NCBI GenBank assembly: GCA_021234155.1
Contig: JAJEKV010000050.1
Coordinates: forward strand, 2,925,842 to 2,989,841
Length of the DNA: 64,000 nt
Direction: 5' to 3'
Source of the DNA: Isoetes taiwanensis
Lineage: Eukaryota; Streptophyta; Lycopodiopsida; Isoetales; Isoetaceae
Position 1 is the stretch's first letter. The number at the start of each line of letters is the position of its first letter. The notes beneath the pieces were generated by a model. It was not told where the DNA came from. It saw only the letters and a program-made list of their open reading frames with translations, and did no database searches. This document shows positions 31,933 to 43,300 of this stretch, piece by piece. The translations under genes and the position numbers were made by a program.

Positions 31933-33477
31933 TCAAATATCATCATAAAACAATAGATGAGTTTCCGAATCCTCATCTAGCTCATCACTCTCACTCATTT
32001 CATATACATCACTCATATCAATGGTCTTAAGAGTATCCAAACAAGTGTCTCTGAACCTTAATAGTTCTAACAGATATTTTCCTAAAGTGTCCCCTTCCAT
32101 ATTAAAGAAAGCTTGGAGGTCTTCACAAAGGATCCCATACTCATCACGTAACGTCTCATATGCCTCACATCTAAGTAAAGCATGCTCTTCATCCTCAACC
32201 TGATCTGTACCACATACCTTACAATATCTCTGATCTCTTGGTATTATATGCCCCCATCTCCCTACTTCAATCCCTAGATGATGCGAGCTCAAGCGGATTC
32301 TACAAATAGCATGACGCTTCTGAATAGATAAATTCTCATTTAAATGTCTCGCTTGCTCTAGCTTGGGATTGATATTTTGCTTGTATAAGAGCATCTTTGT
32401 CTTTGGTTGCATCCACATCCTTCTATGAATCCTTGATGTTAACCAGGATCTTAAATCCTTGTCTATGGAAGATACCTCTTCCCAAGAGATACCCCATTTA
32501 CCAAGCCATTTTATCACATCTTGAAATACACCCTTCTCTTTGCTAGACATCAAAGCTACATGTGGCAACCTTGTCTCGTCTAGTCCATGTACTTTCTTAA
32601 GATAGAGAATGCATCGAATGAGGGCTTCCCCTTCAAGAGGGATAAGACCACTCTCAACCAACATCATAGGATATGGAGTTTGGGATTTAACGCCCAATTC
32701 CAATCTTAGAAACTTCTTCAAAATCTGCTCAATGTCTTCCCACAAGCATTGTGGGAGGCTTGGCCCCCAAATCTCACATCCATAAAGAATCACACTTTGT
32801 ACCAGAGTTTGGAAGAGTTTTAACTTCAAATGCCATGACCATACGTGTGCTCTTCTACTCATACTTTGGAGCGCATATAATGCTTTGTGACCACCTTCGA
32901 CGCGTTGGTTTATGCAAGCATTCCATCTGTGATTCTTGCAGAAAACAAGTCCCAAGTATTTGTATGAATCACACATGTTCACCAAATTCCCCTTATAACG
33001 AAAAATGGGTTCCTGTTTCAAGCTGCCAACGGCCATAATGCTTGTCTTTTCCAAATTCACCTCCATTCCTGTCCGCTCACAAAAAGATTCCAGCCCATTT
33101 AAGTGACTCTGCATATGTTCGAGAGGCAGACCGCAAAAAATAACTACATCATCAGCATATAATAGTAATTGCATCAAGCATCCATGTACCTCCATCCCAC
33201 CAGGGCAATTACTATGTATCCATTCGTCTAGACTATCAATAAATAAACCAAATAGCGTGGGAGACAGTGGGCACCCCTGCTTCACTCCAATATTACTTTC
33301 TACACAGTCTGAGACATCCAAAGAGAGAGGGTATGATAATTGTACCAGTACTTTATCATAGAGCACCTTGAATCGCTTCTGAGATCCGGGGGACTTGGGT
33401 TTCTCCATCCGCTCCCAAAGTTGGCTGCGTGGTACCTTATCAAATGCTTTTTTAAAGTCCACGAAAGCCATGTACAC
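31933..33477 (-). pseudogene. LINE ORF2: reverse transcriptase and C-terminal region
   Basis: A 514-codon open frame begins inside the RT: MYMAFVDFKKAFDKVPR, IGVKQGCPLSPTLFGLFID, LLLYADDVVIF (catalytic YADD), then GMEVNLEKTSIM and a long C-terminal region ending with a Cys/His cluster (CKVCGTDQVEDEEHALLRC). These are standard non-LTR RT motifs. It is joined to the endonuclease part upstream by a broken stretch (33480-33680) with frame changes. Past the stop, the reverse strand carries ATGATGATATTTGATGATG, a possible short-repeat 3' tail. Confidence 0.9.
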
Positions 33478-33678
33478 TGGTTTCCTCGTGCCTTTAACAG
33501 CATCAAAGACCGTTTTCAGTGTCAGTAGGTGATCTAATGTAGATCTACCTGATCTAAAGCCCGCTGTGCCTCGATCTCTTTCGATTACATTCTCACTTAA
33601 TCGGGTTCGGTTTCTTTTCCAAAATTGTAGAGAAAAGCTTTGAAAAGCGGGCTACTTACGGAATGGTGCGGTAATTAT

Positions 33679-35232
33679 TTACCTCGGTTCAGTGCCACCT
33701 TTATGTATTGGAACTACTCGATTCTTACACCAGTCACTAGGAAACCCCTGCGATAGAGCCATATTAAGCATATTTACTAGAACATGATGTATTGCAGGAC
33801 CAGCCCATTTCAAATGCTCCGCACATAATCCCGTATGATCCTTGGCTTTGCCATTTGCTAGCAACTTCACCCCATCTGCTACATCTTCAGTTGTAATGAC
33901 TAATTCTGAACTTTTTGTATCAGCCCCTTCATGGAATTCCTCGTCATGATATAGTTTGCGCACATGCTGCCAGAGTGCTTGCGAGGCAATCGGGATATCC
34001 ACCTGCTTATGCTTCCTTAGCATGTTCCAGAACAGCTTTGGCTCATTCAAGTATCTTGTACAGAGAAGATGCTGCCTATTCCTCATAAACAAGCGTTTTT
34101 TGTTGCGAACCACTCTTCTATAGTGTTGCTTACAGGACTCCTTCTGATCTGCCTTACTTCTTTTCCAATTATCTTTAGCATTCCGGCAGTCTTGATCGAA
34201 CCATGCCTTGCATGATTGACCTTTCCTTGCTCTGTGCGGAATGAAAATTTCGCTGGCTGATGTATCCAGGACCTCATGTAATTGGTGTGTCATCTTGTCT
34301 AAATCAAGATTATCCCATGACAGATTTGACATCTTGCCCCCTACCCGGCATCTGTACGGCACTTGCAAGTGTGCCTTCATGGCATATCGGCCCTGTTCCT
34401 GTGATTGAGAAGAACTCATCTGAGGCAAGTTTGCTTGTAATGTGAAGAAGATCGGATTATGATCCGATTCCATTTCTGTATCCCCTACAAACAAGTTAGT
34501 GATATCCCCAAGATAATCTTCTGAGATTGCCACATAATCTACTGTACTCCTCTCTCGGCACGTGTTCTTCATAGTGCCAGGAAATCGTGCCAGCCCATTA
34601 CAGATTATCAGATTTGCACTACTACATAAATTCAAGAATTGTCTACCTGATTTTGTGATGGTATGGTCCCTGGATATCCGCTTTCTGCCTGCTGATTCTT
34701 GCTCCATTTCGTTCAAAGACATCAGCCATAATGGGTCCTTATCTCCTGATAATGCTGTCGCTTGTAGGTTGCCCGTCCTGCTATTGAAATCTCCAGATAA
34801 AATTATGCATCCCCGGTCCTGAAAGTCCATAACATCCTGCTCTAAAGCAAAGAATAAATCATCTCCAGAAGCATCAGTTTCTTTATAAATTTTCTTATGT
34901 TTGGGTGCGAAATAACAAACAGCCAGATAATATTTAACCTGTATTCCTTGAATTTCCAGCCAAATATACTGGCTATTTACATCTTTTCTTATGCCACAGA
35001 TCAAGTTTTTAAAAGCCGGTCTTACAAAACATGCTATACCACCATTTCCTACATCTCTATCATGGAATTTTTTGCTACAAGTTGAGAAAATCAGATCAAA
35101 ACCGTCAATGTCTGGTAGAGCATACAAGTCATGCTCTTTCGTTTCTACAAAACAAATCACATCTGCGTTCTCTAATAATGTTTGCATGCTCAATATCTTA
35201 TCTATTATCAGCCTATTTATATTCCATACCAT
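33679..35232 (-). pseudogene. LINE ORF2: apurinic-type endonuclease and start of RT
   Basis: MVWNINRLIIDKI opens the endonuclease. VICFVETKEHD supplies a catalytic-type Glu; YFAPKHKK, ILSGDFNSRTG and ESDHNPI are the conserved nuclease motifs (GDFN and SDHNP). After residue about 300 comes the linker and the RT N-terminal part (KAKDHTGLCAEHLKWA). The frame ends at 33679 where RT is expected to continue; the remainder is at 33477-31933. This endonuclease would nick target DNA for target-primed reverse transcription. Confidence 0.9.
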
Positions 35233-35256
35233 GAATCTGAGACCTCCCTCTGATCC

Positions 35257-36000
35257 CTATTCAACCACGGCTTTCCCTCTGACCCATTTCACATTCTTAT
35301 TACTGTTTTTGGCTTCTTTGAATTTCGCCATCTCTTGTTTCTTCTCCTGGAGCTGTTCTTTGGTTAAATCCTCGTTAACCCATATAAACTTGCCCTTCAA
35401 TGTATGCCGCTGTTTGAGGACCTGAAATCGATCTTCCCTTCTGTGAAATTTTACCAAAACATGCCTTGTTCCATGCTCCTTTTTCCCAATGCGGAATGCA
35501 TCTGCTACACATAACTCTGTCACTTGCATTTCTTCAATAAAGAATTTTGAAACCCTCTCCTTCGTTTCTTCATTCTCCTGTTCTGGTAAACCTACTACTC
35601 TAAGATTCAAAGCCCGCTGTTTTCTTTCCTGTACTTCCACATAGCCTTCGAATGCATTTCTCAGATTTGCCACTTCATTTGACTCTTCATCTTCCTCAGC
35701 CGTTTCTTGCAATTCCTTGATCTCTGCCTTGACAAGATCTATCTCTGTTTTAATTTCCTGGAAGTTTGTTCTCAAATCGTCATTTTCTGCTCTTAAGTTT
35801 CGGATTTCCTGCATCAGTTTTTCTTCTCTCAGAGCCGATTCTTGCCTAAATGCTGCCATCTCTTTTGCCGATTCCTGCCTGAAGGCGATCAGCTCCCTCC
35901 AAATCGTGGCCAAGGAGATGTCCTCCGGTTGCTCAGACGTCTCCTCATCCTCCGATTCATACTTCTTCTTAGATTGTTTTTGCCCCTTTGGGATTGCCAT
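35257..36000 (-). CDS. LINE ORF1 protein, L1-like with coiled coil
   Basis: A 247-codon open frame starting at ATG 36000-35998. N-terminus is basic/acidic (KGQKQSKKKYESEDEE). Residues about 35-110 form a heptad-rich coiled coil. The C-terminal domain (RALNLRVVGLPEQ, FFIEEMQVTELCVADAFRIGKK, HVLVKFHRREDRFQVLKQRH) matches the RRM-like and C-terminal part of L1 ORF1 RNA-binding proteins. This ORF1 is intact, although ORF2 is broken. The upstream (GA)n run at 36042-36064 lies in the 5' leader. Confidence 0.85.
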   Translation of the reverse strand: MAIPKGQKQSKKKYESEDEETSEQPEDISLATIWRELIAFRQESAKEMAAFRQESALREEKLMQEIRNLRAENDDLRTNFQEIKTEIDLVKAEIKELQETAEEDEESNEVANLRNAFEGYVEVQERKQRALNLRVVGLPEQENEETKERVSKFFIEEMQVTELCVADAFRIGKKEHGTRHVLVKFHRREDRFQVLKQRHTLKGKFIWVNEDLTKEQLQEKKQEMAKFKEAKNSNKNVKWVRGKAVVE

Positions 36001-36041
36001 AGTACGAAATTGTGAAAGCGCCTAAATTGAGCGCCTAATTG

Positions 36042-36064
36042 GAGAGAGAGAGAGAGAGAGAGAG
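36042..36064. repeat. (GA)n microsatellite
   Basis: About 11 GA repeats upstream of the minus-strand LINE ORF1. Confidence 0.9.
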
Positions 36065-37282
36065 CCAGCAAAAGCCAGCCCTCCATAACCTATGCAGGTG
36101 GACAAAAGGGAAGAAGCGCACTTGAAAATTCTTTTGCTGCAAGCTTTCTATACCTGTTTAGCTGTTGCCCTTTCGACCGTTATTTTTTCATCTCTCGCCT
36201 TGTCTTCTTTGCCACGCACACAACAAAAGGTCGCCCTTGCATTTACGCCTATAAAAACCCATAGACAAGAGTTCGCGAAAAGATTTTCATTGCAAGAAAA
36301 GAAGGGCATTCATTTGCATTCTTTGTCATTATTGCTTTGTTCCTATTTCGAAAAGAAAGAAGAGAAGAAGCGAACAATATGCGTGCCATCTCATTGCTCC
36401 AGCAGCCTCCGCGCAAGAAGAAGAGAAGCAATCGAGGAAGGAAAAGGGAAAAGAAGAACCACCAAAGGCGTGCCTCGCCGAACCCTGCTTGATTTACCCG
36501 TTTCGCATCATCTCTGCTTCCGCCTCGGATGCTTCCTTTGATATGCTTCCAGCACCTCCCAAGATCTGATCTATAGCCAAAGGGATCAAATCGAAAGAAA
36601 GACATGCATACTGTTCGCCGCCAGCCACCTTGTCGACCCGATCAAGGAAGAAAGGAAAAAATTTTCCCCTTTTTTTGTTTTTTCTGACATGTTCTTATCT
36701 TACCTAACGTCCTGCTATTTTCTTGCCTAACGTCCTGCTATTTTCTCATTCCGCCTTTTTGCCCATCTTTACACATCGTTTTCTTTTTTAGGTACCCCAC
36801 GGCTATTTATTTGAAACATTCATTCCTTATTGCTTTATTGCACCCCATTGCCACAATTTTTTGTTTGGGCGCTGCCCTCCTTCCTTATATCATTTTTTCC
36901 CAAAAAATATAGCCATCTTGCCCCAAGCATTACATGTGTCTTTCCCCAAAGCCCGAAATTACCATTGATTTTCTATTATCATGGCACTCACTATTATTAT
37001 CATCATTCCATCAAGTTTAAAGTCTCGGATATCAAAATTTTGGTTATAACCATCAAATTATTATCATCATTCTATTATATCAAAACTTCAATTATGCTAT
37101 GGTGTTGGAGTACACCCTAAAACCTCCAAATTATTATTATCATCATTTCGAGTTCGAAGTCTCGGATATCAAAACTTCGGTTGTGTTCCTTATTGAGTCT
37201 AAAGGACCAACTATTGTACTAAATATATGAAAAACTTTGAAGTAAGAGGGCCAAGGGGACCGCCCATTTTTGTTAGGCGAGA
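36065..37282. other. Interior of the LTR element, non-coding
   Basis: No gag, pol or other recognisable protein. The stretch includes a short tandem repeat CCTAACGTCCTGCTATTTTC (two copies within 36700-36750), repeated CTCGGATATCAAAATTT words (about 37020-37180) and a polypurine-like AAGAGGGCCAAGGGGA shortly before the right LTR. Confidence 0.5.
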
Positions 37283-37972
37283 TGTTGACCCCGGGTTTTG
37301 GCACCGGTCAACATGAAAGAAGAGAAAATAAAGAGAACCATTGGAGGTCGATTATAAAGCCTAAATGTTGTAAAGGTCTAAGGCACCAAAAAAAATAAAA
37401 GGGCCTAGATCTAGTTTTTAATTTAAGGGCTTCTAAGATTTTTAATGGTTAAAAGATTACATTATCTAAGGCTAAGATGAAGAGGCAAGATCAAAGGTGG
37501 AGATTAAAAAGGCAAAAATTAAAGGTTGAGATAAAGAGGCAAGATCAAGGGTGGAGATGAAGGGGGAGAAATTAAAGGTTGAGATGAAGAGGCAAGATCA
37601 AAGGTGGAGATTAAGAGGCAAAAATGAAAGGTCAAGATGAAAGTAATTGTTTATAAAAGATTCTTGAGAACACGAGCTCCTCCTCTTGCCTTGCTCAAGT
37701 TCTTGGGATGGTGGCAGCTCCTCCTTGAGCTGGATCAATGGCCCCTCCATGGTTGAGAGGACATGGAGGGACCTTCTTTGTATTTGAAGTTTTGTGTTTA
37801 TATGAATTTTCTTTTGGGCCCAAAGATATTCCATGCCAAGTTTTTCTTCAAATCTCTTATTCTACACTGATTTCATATTGCAAGCCTTTGATTTCATATT
37901 GCAGCATCGAAGTGATCCTGATTTCTGCCTTTGAGGCCACCTGTTGGGGATTGTGGGAAAAATCCGCCAACA
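37283..37972. repeat. Right LTR
   Basis: 690 bp, direct repeat of 30969-31674, differing by short indels. It is followed at once by the GTATA target duplication and Helitron helicase coding sequence. Confidence 0.93.
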
Positions 37973-38645
37973 GTATATGCTTCAATTAAGTCTTCTTCTA
38001 CATGGAGATCATTTGTGGTTCACAAATTGAATCAACCAATAAGAAATGCTGTTGATCGTGAGCTAATTGAATGTGTGACATCAATAGGTGAAGATTGAGA
38101 GAATGATAGTGTTAGCCTTACACTATTCCGAACTACAAGTTCGATAGATGAGGCCAAGGAATTTCTGTTCTCATCCAACATGTTAATGTTACCGGCGATG
38201 TGTGAAAAGCGAGTGTTCTTATCTCCACTCAATGTATATGTTGATGATTTCAATAGGTCGATTCTTGATCGCATGGCTGGGCCAAAGAAAAAATACTTCA
38301 GCTATGATTCTATCAAGGAAAGTGACCAGATCGTTCACATTGTTGTGTTAACAGAGAATGATTTCCTTCATAGTTATGAACATCCAACTCTGCCACGACA
38401 TGTACTAGAATTGAAAAAGGGAGCTATATGTCACATCATGAGGCTGTTGGACACATGAAAGGGACTTGCTAGAAATGCAAGGGTTGTTATCCATTCCATG
38501 CATGACAGATATGTGGCTGTTTGGCTGGTTAGAGCAGATGGGACACTTGATGAGCCATACATCCTATATCTCGTGCAGACTTCTATCACCAACCAAAAAA
38601 TTGTTCGTTCACTATTCATCGTCGCCAACTCCCATTGAGACTTGC

Positions 38646-38765
38646 ATATTCGACAACATTCCATAGTTGCCTTGGACTTACATTGGATAAGATTGTTCTT
38701 GATTTATATTCGACAACATTCCATAGTTGCCTTGGACTTACATTGGATAAGATTGTTCTTGATTT
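38646..38765. repeat. Perfect 60-bp tandem duplication
   Basis: 38646-38705 and 38706-38765 are identical. The unit is 20 codons and keeps the helicase frame. Confidence 0.95.
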
Positions 38766-38803
38766 GCGTACCAATGTGCTTGCACATGGCCAACTCTACA
38801 CGA

Positions 38804-38917
38804 CACTAACAAGAATTCGCCGTAGAGAGGATGTGTTGATATTGCATAATAGCACATTGTCACTAACAAGAATTCGCCGTAGAGAGGATGTGTTGATATT
38901 GCATAATAGCACATTGT
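38804..38917. repeat. Perfect 57-bp tandem duplication
   Basis: 38804-38860 and 38861-38917 are identical. The unit is 19 codons, so the frame is again preserved. Confidence 0.95.
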
Positions 38918-38962
38918 CGACTGTCACAACTAGAAATGTTGTATTTAAGGAGCTTTTGGAAT

Positions 38963-40318
38963 GAAAAATACTCTCGCGTTTTGGGCGTACGTTTATTGTT
39001 GTCCATTTTGTATTTGTAGCTTTGTTATATCTAACGTGGCATTGAATTACAAGTGTGTGCATAGAAGTTTTCTGCATCAATGATGCCATTCATTGCCGGA
39101 GAGAACACCTGAATGAAGTGCAATGAAATTTGCGTTTTACACCCGATCAAGCATCAGATAGGTTGTGCTGAAAAGATCCTTTAACATGGACAATCGTGAC
39201 CAAGCCATTTGGTGATAATTTTCCTGCACATTTGTGTTTTAAAGGCGTGCCAACACAAGAAAACTTTTGCATTTGGACCATAGATGCACATGCAGACATC
39301 TCTCTACAGAAACAAGGGCCCGAATATAGGCCAAATGCCTGTTCCAATTCAAGACACCCTTTCAACGTGCGTAACGGCAAAGGTCTCAGCAGTTCGTGAA
39401 TATTGTTTGCCTGTTTATAATTTTAGAGGCAGTCGATGTTGGAAACTGTAGAATTTATATACTGAAATAGCCTCTGAATATAAAGTGAGATGGCGCCAGA
39501 CCAGCAAATCCAACAATCACCTCATCTTATCTCAAATTTGCAATTGTTCAAAATCGTTACCCTGCTTGAATCTCACATGTAGAAGGGCACCAATACTTGT
39601 TGAAGGAGTATATCTGCCAAATACCTATATGAAGTGAAAGGAGCCGAAACAGCTCCTCCTTTCGAGAAAGGAAAAAGAAAAGCTAGAGGGAGAGGAAGGA
39701 CTGAAGGAGAGAGCCAGGTACGAAGGGGAGAAAGGGTAGATTCCCGAAGGGGAGAAAGGGTAGAGGAATCGGCAGAACCCGTTCCTATCTTAGTGTATAT
39801 ATTTAGGCCTTTTTTAATTTTTATAGCCGTAGATCTTACAAAATTGAGATCTAACGGTGATAGCTATTGTCACATCAGATTTTGATGAGGATAGGCTAGA
39901 ATTGGAAGAAAGGCTGTAGGCTTTGTTGGGCTGGCGTGCTAAAAACGGGAATAGCTTGCCGGATAAATTTAGAACAGCCTAAGCCAAAAGTTTCAGAAGC
40001 AACGCACATCCGGCTGCAACGGCAAACGTGCTAATAAAATAGGAATACAATAAAATTAAAGTTCAGGTTTGTCTTTATTACTTTAGGTACACATGTTCCC
40101 GCTTCGTTAGTCTAAACCTACCCGAAATTTCAAACTTCCGAGCTTTTCAGTAAACACTCCAGCTATGGCGCTTGCTTCCTTTTGCCATTAGACCATCCGA
40201 TCAGACGCATCATTGTTTTTTTTTCTCATAGAATAGTCTTCTGTGTATGTCATTCTGAGAACTTCGTTACAACCATTCAGAATAGGCGGCAGTTCAACCT
40301 TGAGCTTGAGCATTCGAC
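38963..40318. other. Intergenic region between Helitron and SSX2IP-like gene
   Basis: Probably holds the Helitron 3' end and the promoter and 5' leader of the gene starting at 40319. Noted: a 24-bp direct repeat CGAAGGGGAGAAAGGGTAGA (two copies within 39720-39765). No gene was recognised. Confidence 0.4.
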
Positions 40319-43300
40319 ATGGGTTCTGATGATTTTTTAAGTTATGAGGTACTTATATTGTTCGGATTACGTGTCAATTTCTGTGGTTTGTTTGTCTGTT
40401 TCAGTTTCAATCTTGCTTCATTGTCTGTAGTTTCTTTTTTTTTTTCCGGTTATGTCTGATTTATCAACTTTTCAGGATTCATTGGATATCGGAATCATCG
40501 AAGGGTAAGATGAACAAAGTGATGATGTTTGGATGTCCAGCAGAATTATCGAGGTTGACTTCCACCTTATATTTTACAGAGAGCCCTTCGCTAACCTGAA
40601 CAATTTGGAGCATTGTATAAAATATATTAATCAGTGTTTTGCAACATATGGTCTCCCTCCAGCTCTGGACCTTCTTTCTCAGAATCCGGTAATTTTCAGT
40701 TTGAAGAGCTTTTTAATGGTAGCAGTCTTATTGTGACGCCATAATGCTTGATGTTTTGACTTGCAGGTTTCTGCAGTCCGTATTTGTAACTCTATCTATT
40801 CCATCCTTCAGCAAAGACAACATGATATTCAATTTCGAGAGAATGCAAATGACCAGAGGCAAAGGTAAAAGAAAAGCGTTACATATCTGATACATTGTCT
40901 ATAGGCTCATAACTTGTGCAGTATGGTTGATATTGTCAATTGTAGTTGAGGTTCTTGTAAAAGTTGTAATGCTTTGAAGGTAATGGGTAAAGCAAGATAG
41001 GAGATGCCACTTGGCACATTTACTTTAGAGGCTTCAGGGATATCTTATGGCAGGTTGTTATCTGATCTGTCACGGCTTGAGTCCAAGGTTGAAAGGCTTG
41101 AGAGCCAGCTTGCTGCCAAAGAGAGGGAATTAGCTGCCATGACAAGCAAGGTATTGTCGTGCATTGTTCTTCCAATCCAATCTGATCCATCACATATTCC
41201 TTTTTGTACATTTGTATAGGAGCAAAAAGCTCTTGCGAATTTTAAACTGCAAATAGAGAAGCTTCAACAAGAACGAGATGAGTTTCAGAAGATGGTTGTT
41301 GCCACTCAGGTGCATGCTTTATCTCAAATAGTTGTTACTAAAAAGCTAGCTACACATTTATAAAACTCTATATCTCATCAGCAAGTGCGTACTCAACAAT
41401 CTCATGAACTGAAGAGGAAGGAGAAGGAGTATCTCAAGCTGCAGGTATGTGGTGCATTGCATGCAAGTTTTGGGGTGTACTCAACTCTACTTCTGTTGTC
41501 TAGATATTAGCATTATTACAGTATTTGATTCGGAAGTAGTTAGTGTTCCTGTTTTAAATAGATAAACACATGCAAGTTTTGGATATGCTGAATACCTGGC
41601 ACAACAAGTGAGAACACCGTACATCGATTGCAACGTTTCTCGTAGTAAAATTTAATATTAAGTTTTCTCACAAGTTTTGCTAAACTATTATTTTCTTAAC
41701 TGTCTTTCTTCAGGAGCGCCTCAATCAGATCCTAATGGAAAGAAGGAAGGAATCAAAAGCTGGAATGGAAATAATGAGTTTATTGCAGGCATGTTCTCTC
41801 CTATGCATTGAACGATGATGATTCTATTATTGCAGTCTCTGTGTTCTGGGTTTTGGTACATGGTTACAGGGACTATCCTTGAGGGATGTAAATAGTGGAG
41901 CATGATCATGACACTAAAAAGCAGCATTTTCTGGGATCTGCAGTTCTACAATTATAACTGGCAGAGATTGCAATCATCTTATTGTCTTGTTTACTCATTC
42001 AGTAGACTTGTCAATGAGTGTTTTGATCCAGATAACCTGACTTTTCCATTGTGGTTACCAAGCGAGTTATTAAATTTAGAAGCATGTTTGCAATTATAAA
42101 TTGCAAATAAATAGGGCTAAAGTCCTACATTTAATTTTCAGAAACATATCCTGAAACCCCCCCACTTTGCCGAGTTGAAGATATTGTACTATCAAGATGA
42201 GCCTCTAAGCATGATAACCACAAGGATACCGATATCCAAGGGAAATCATTATCTGCATCTTAATATTTTAAAATATTGGTAATTAAAGTAGGATGTTGTT
42301 GAGGTAATGCAGAGATGGAATAATTGGGACTCACAAAATTTCCAATCAATGAAAGTGAAAGAACAGAAATTTGAAAGAAGCTTTCAGCAGTATGAGGATT
42401 GACGTTCTAAAAGTGTAATGACTGGACTTCCATGGGAGTTGACGCCACCCTTCTTGAAACACATGCAAGTCGGATGGGAAGCACCTAAACACCTCCAGTA
42501 GCCGCTTTGATAAGATTTGTCTTTGCTTCTTGAGTGCATTTGTTATTTTCAGCTCCATTTTTGCGGCTATTCAATGTTTGTTCACGCTTTATCAAAGTGG
42601 TAGTAAAGAAACAAGCCTTGCTCATCAAGATCATATACTGGCAGGCCCATGCTACCTTTAATGATGTCAAAGTACTGAAACCAGCCAAAAGATTGTTTTT
42701 TCCACTACAGCCAAGAATGTGAATGCCATTTGGACTACTTGCCCAGTTATATTTTATACGCAAAGCATGCTGTAACAACTTGTGGAGTTATAAGGATGAC
42801 AAATTAGAAGTGGTAGCATGCAAGAAGATTTTTGTGCATTCTGAAGGAAATGACAATTTTGGTGTTTTTGGACTCAATAGAAAGAAGGAAGGCAACGTGG
42901 AACATGGAATAGCAAAAAAGCTGATGAAGAGTTCTACAAAATGATTGTAAGATTAGAACTACTAAGGATTTAAACTTTTCAATTGAAACTAACTGTGTGG
43001 CTGGCGATAGGTTGACGCATATGAGACCAAAAAGCAGGAATTAATGGCTGAAAATTCCGACTTAAGAACATTGCTACGGTCGATGCAGGTATTTATACAT
43101 ATACATACATATATATATATATTATAAAAATAGTATACTGGCCATGGATTATCAGACTTCAACAGACTTGTTTGCCCTATGAACACATCAAACATGGCTT
43201 ATTGTTTATTGGGAAATGAAAGAGCTATTCTGTACCATTCTCCTGGTGGTTATGCTAGCGAGCCATTTTGATAGTTTTCCAAATGTAGGGGTTTTGTGTC

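Larger units (their letters stand above)
30969..37972. mobile_element. LTR element without gag/pol, inserted in the Helitron
   Basis: Direct repeats at 30969-31674 (706 bp) and 37283-37972 (690 bp) both begin TGTTGACC and end CCGCCAACA. They are flanked by the 5-bp target duplication GTATA (30964-30968 and 37973-37977), and the Helitron helicase reads on across the empty site. The two LTRs differ by small indels and few substitutions, implying a fairly recent insertion. The internal region holds no gag or pol of its own, only an opposite-strand LINE plus purine-rich filler, so it is a LARD-like non-autonomous element. LTR ends carry an 11-bp inverted repeat (TGTTGACCGGG/CCCGGTCAACA, 30969-30999). 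Confidence 0.93.
37978..38962 (+). pseudogene. Helitron helicase, 3' part
   Basis: Continuation of the helicase: ASIKSSSTW...VHKLNQPIRNAV follows the inserted LTR element, then NMLMLPAMCEKRVFLSPLN, TLPRHVLELKKGAICHIMRLLD, and the PIF1 C-terminal motif LGLTLDKIVLDLRTNVLAHGQLYTTLTRIRRREDV. Stops and frame changes occur, and two perfect in-frame tandem duplications (60 bp and 57 bp) enlarge the last motif. A Helitron 3' hairpin plus CTRR end was not located with confidence. Confidence 0.85.

Noticed and set aside
31860-36095. Target-site duplication around the minus-strand LINE
   Set aside because: Flanks were compared by eye and no convincing matching pair was found; the LINE's outer borders stay approximate.
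39820-39900. Helitron 3' end (quasi-palindrome GTGATAGCTATTGTCAC then CTAG at about 39897)
   Set aside because: The hairpin is imperfect and about 25 bases from CTAG, farther than usual; not called.
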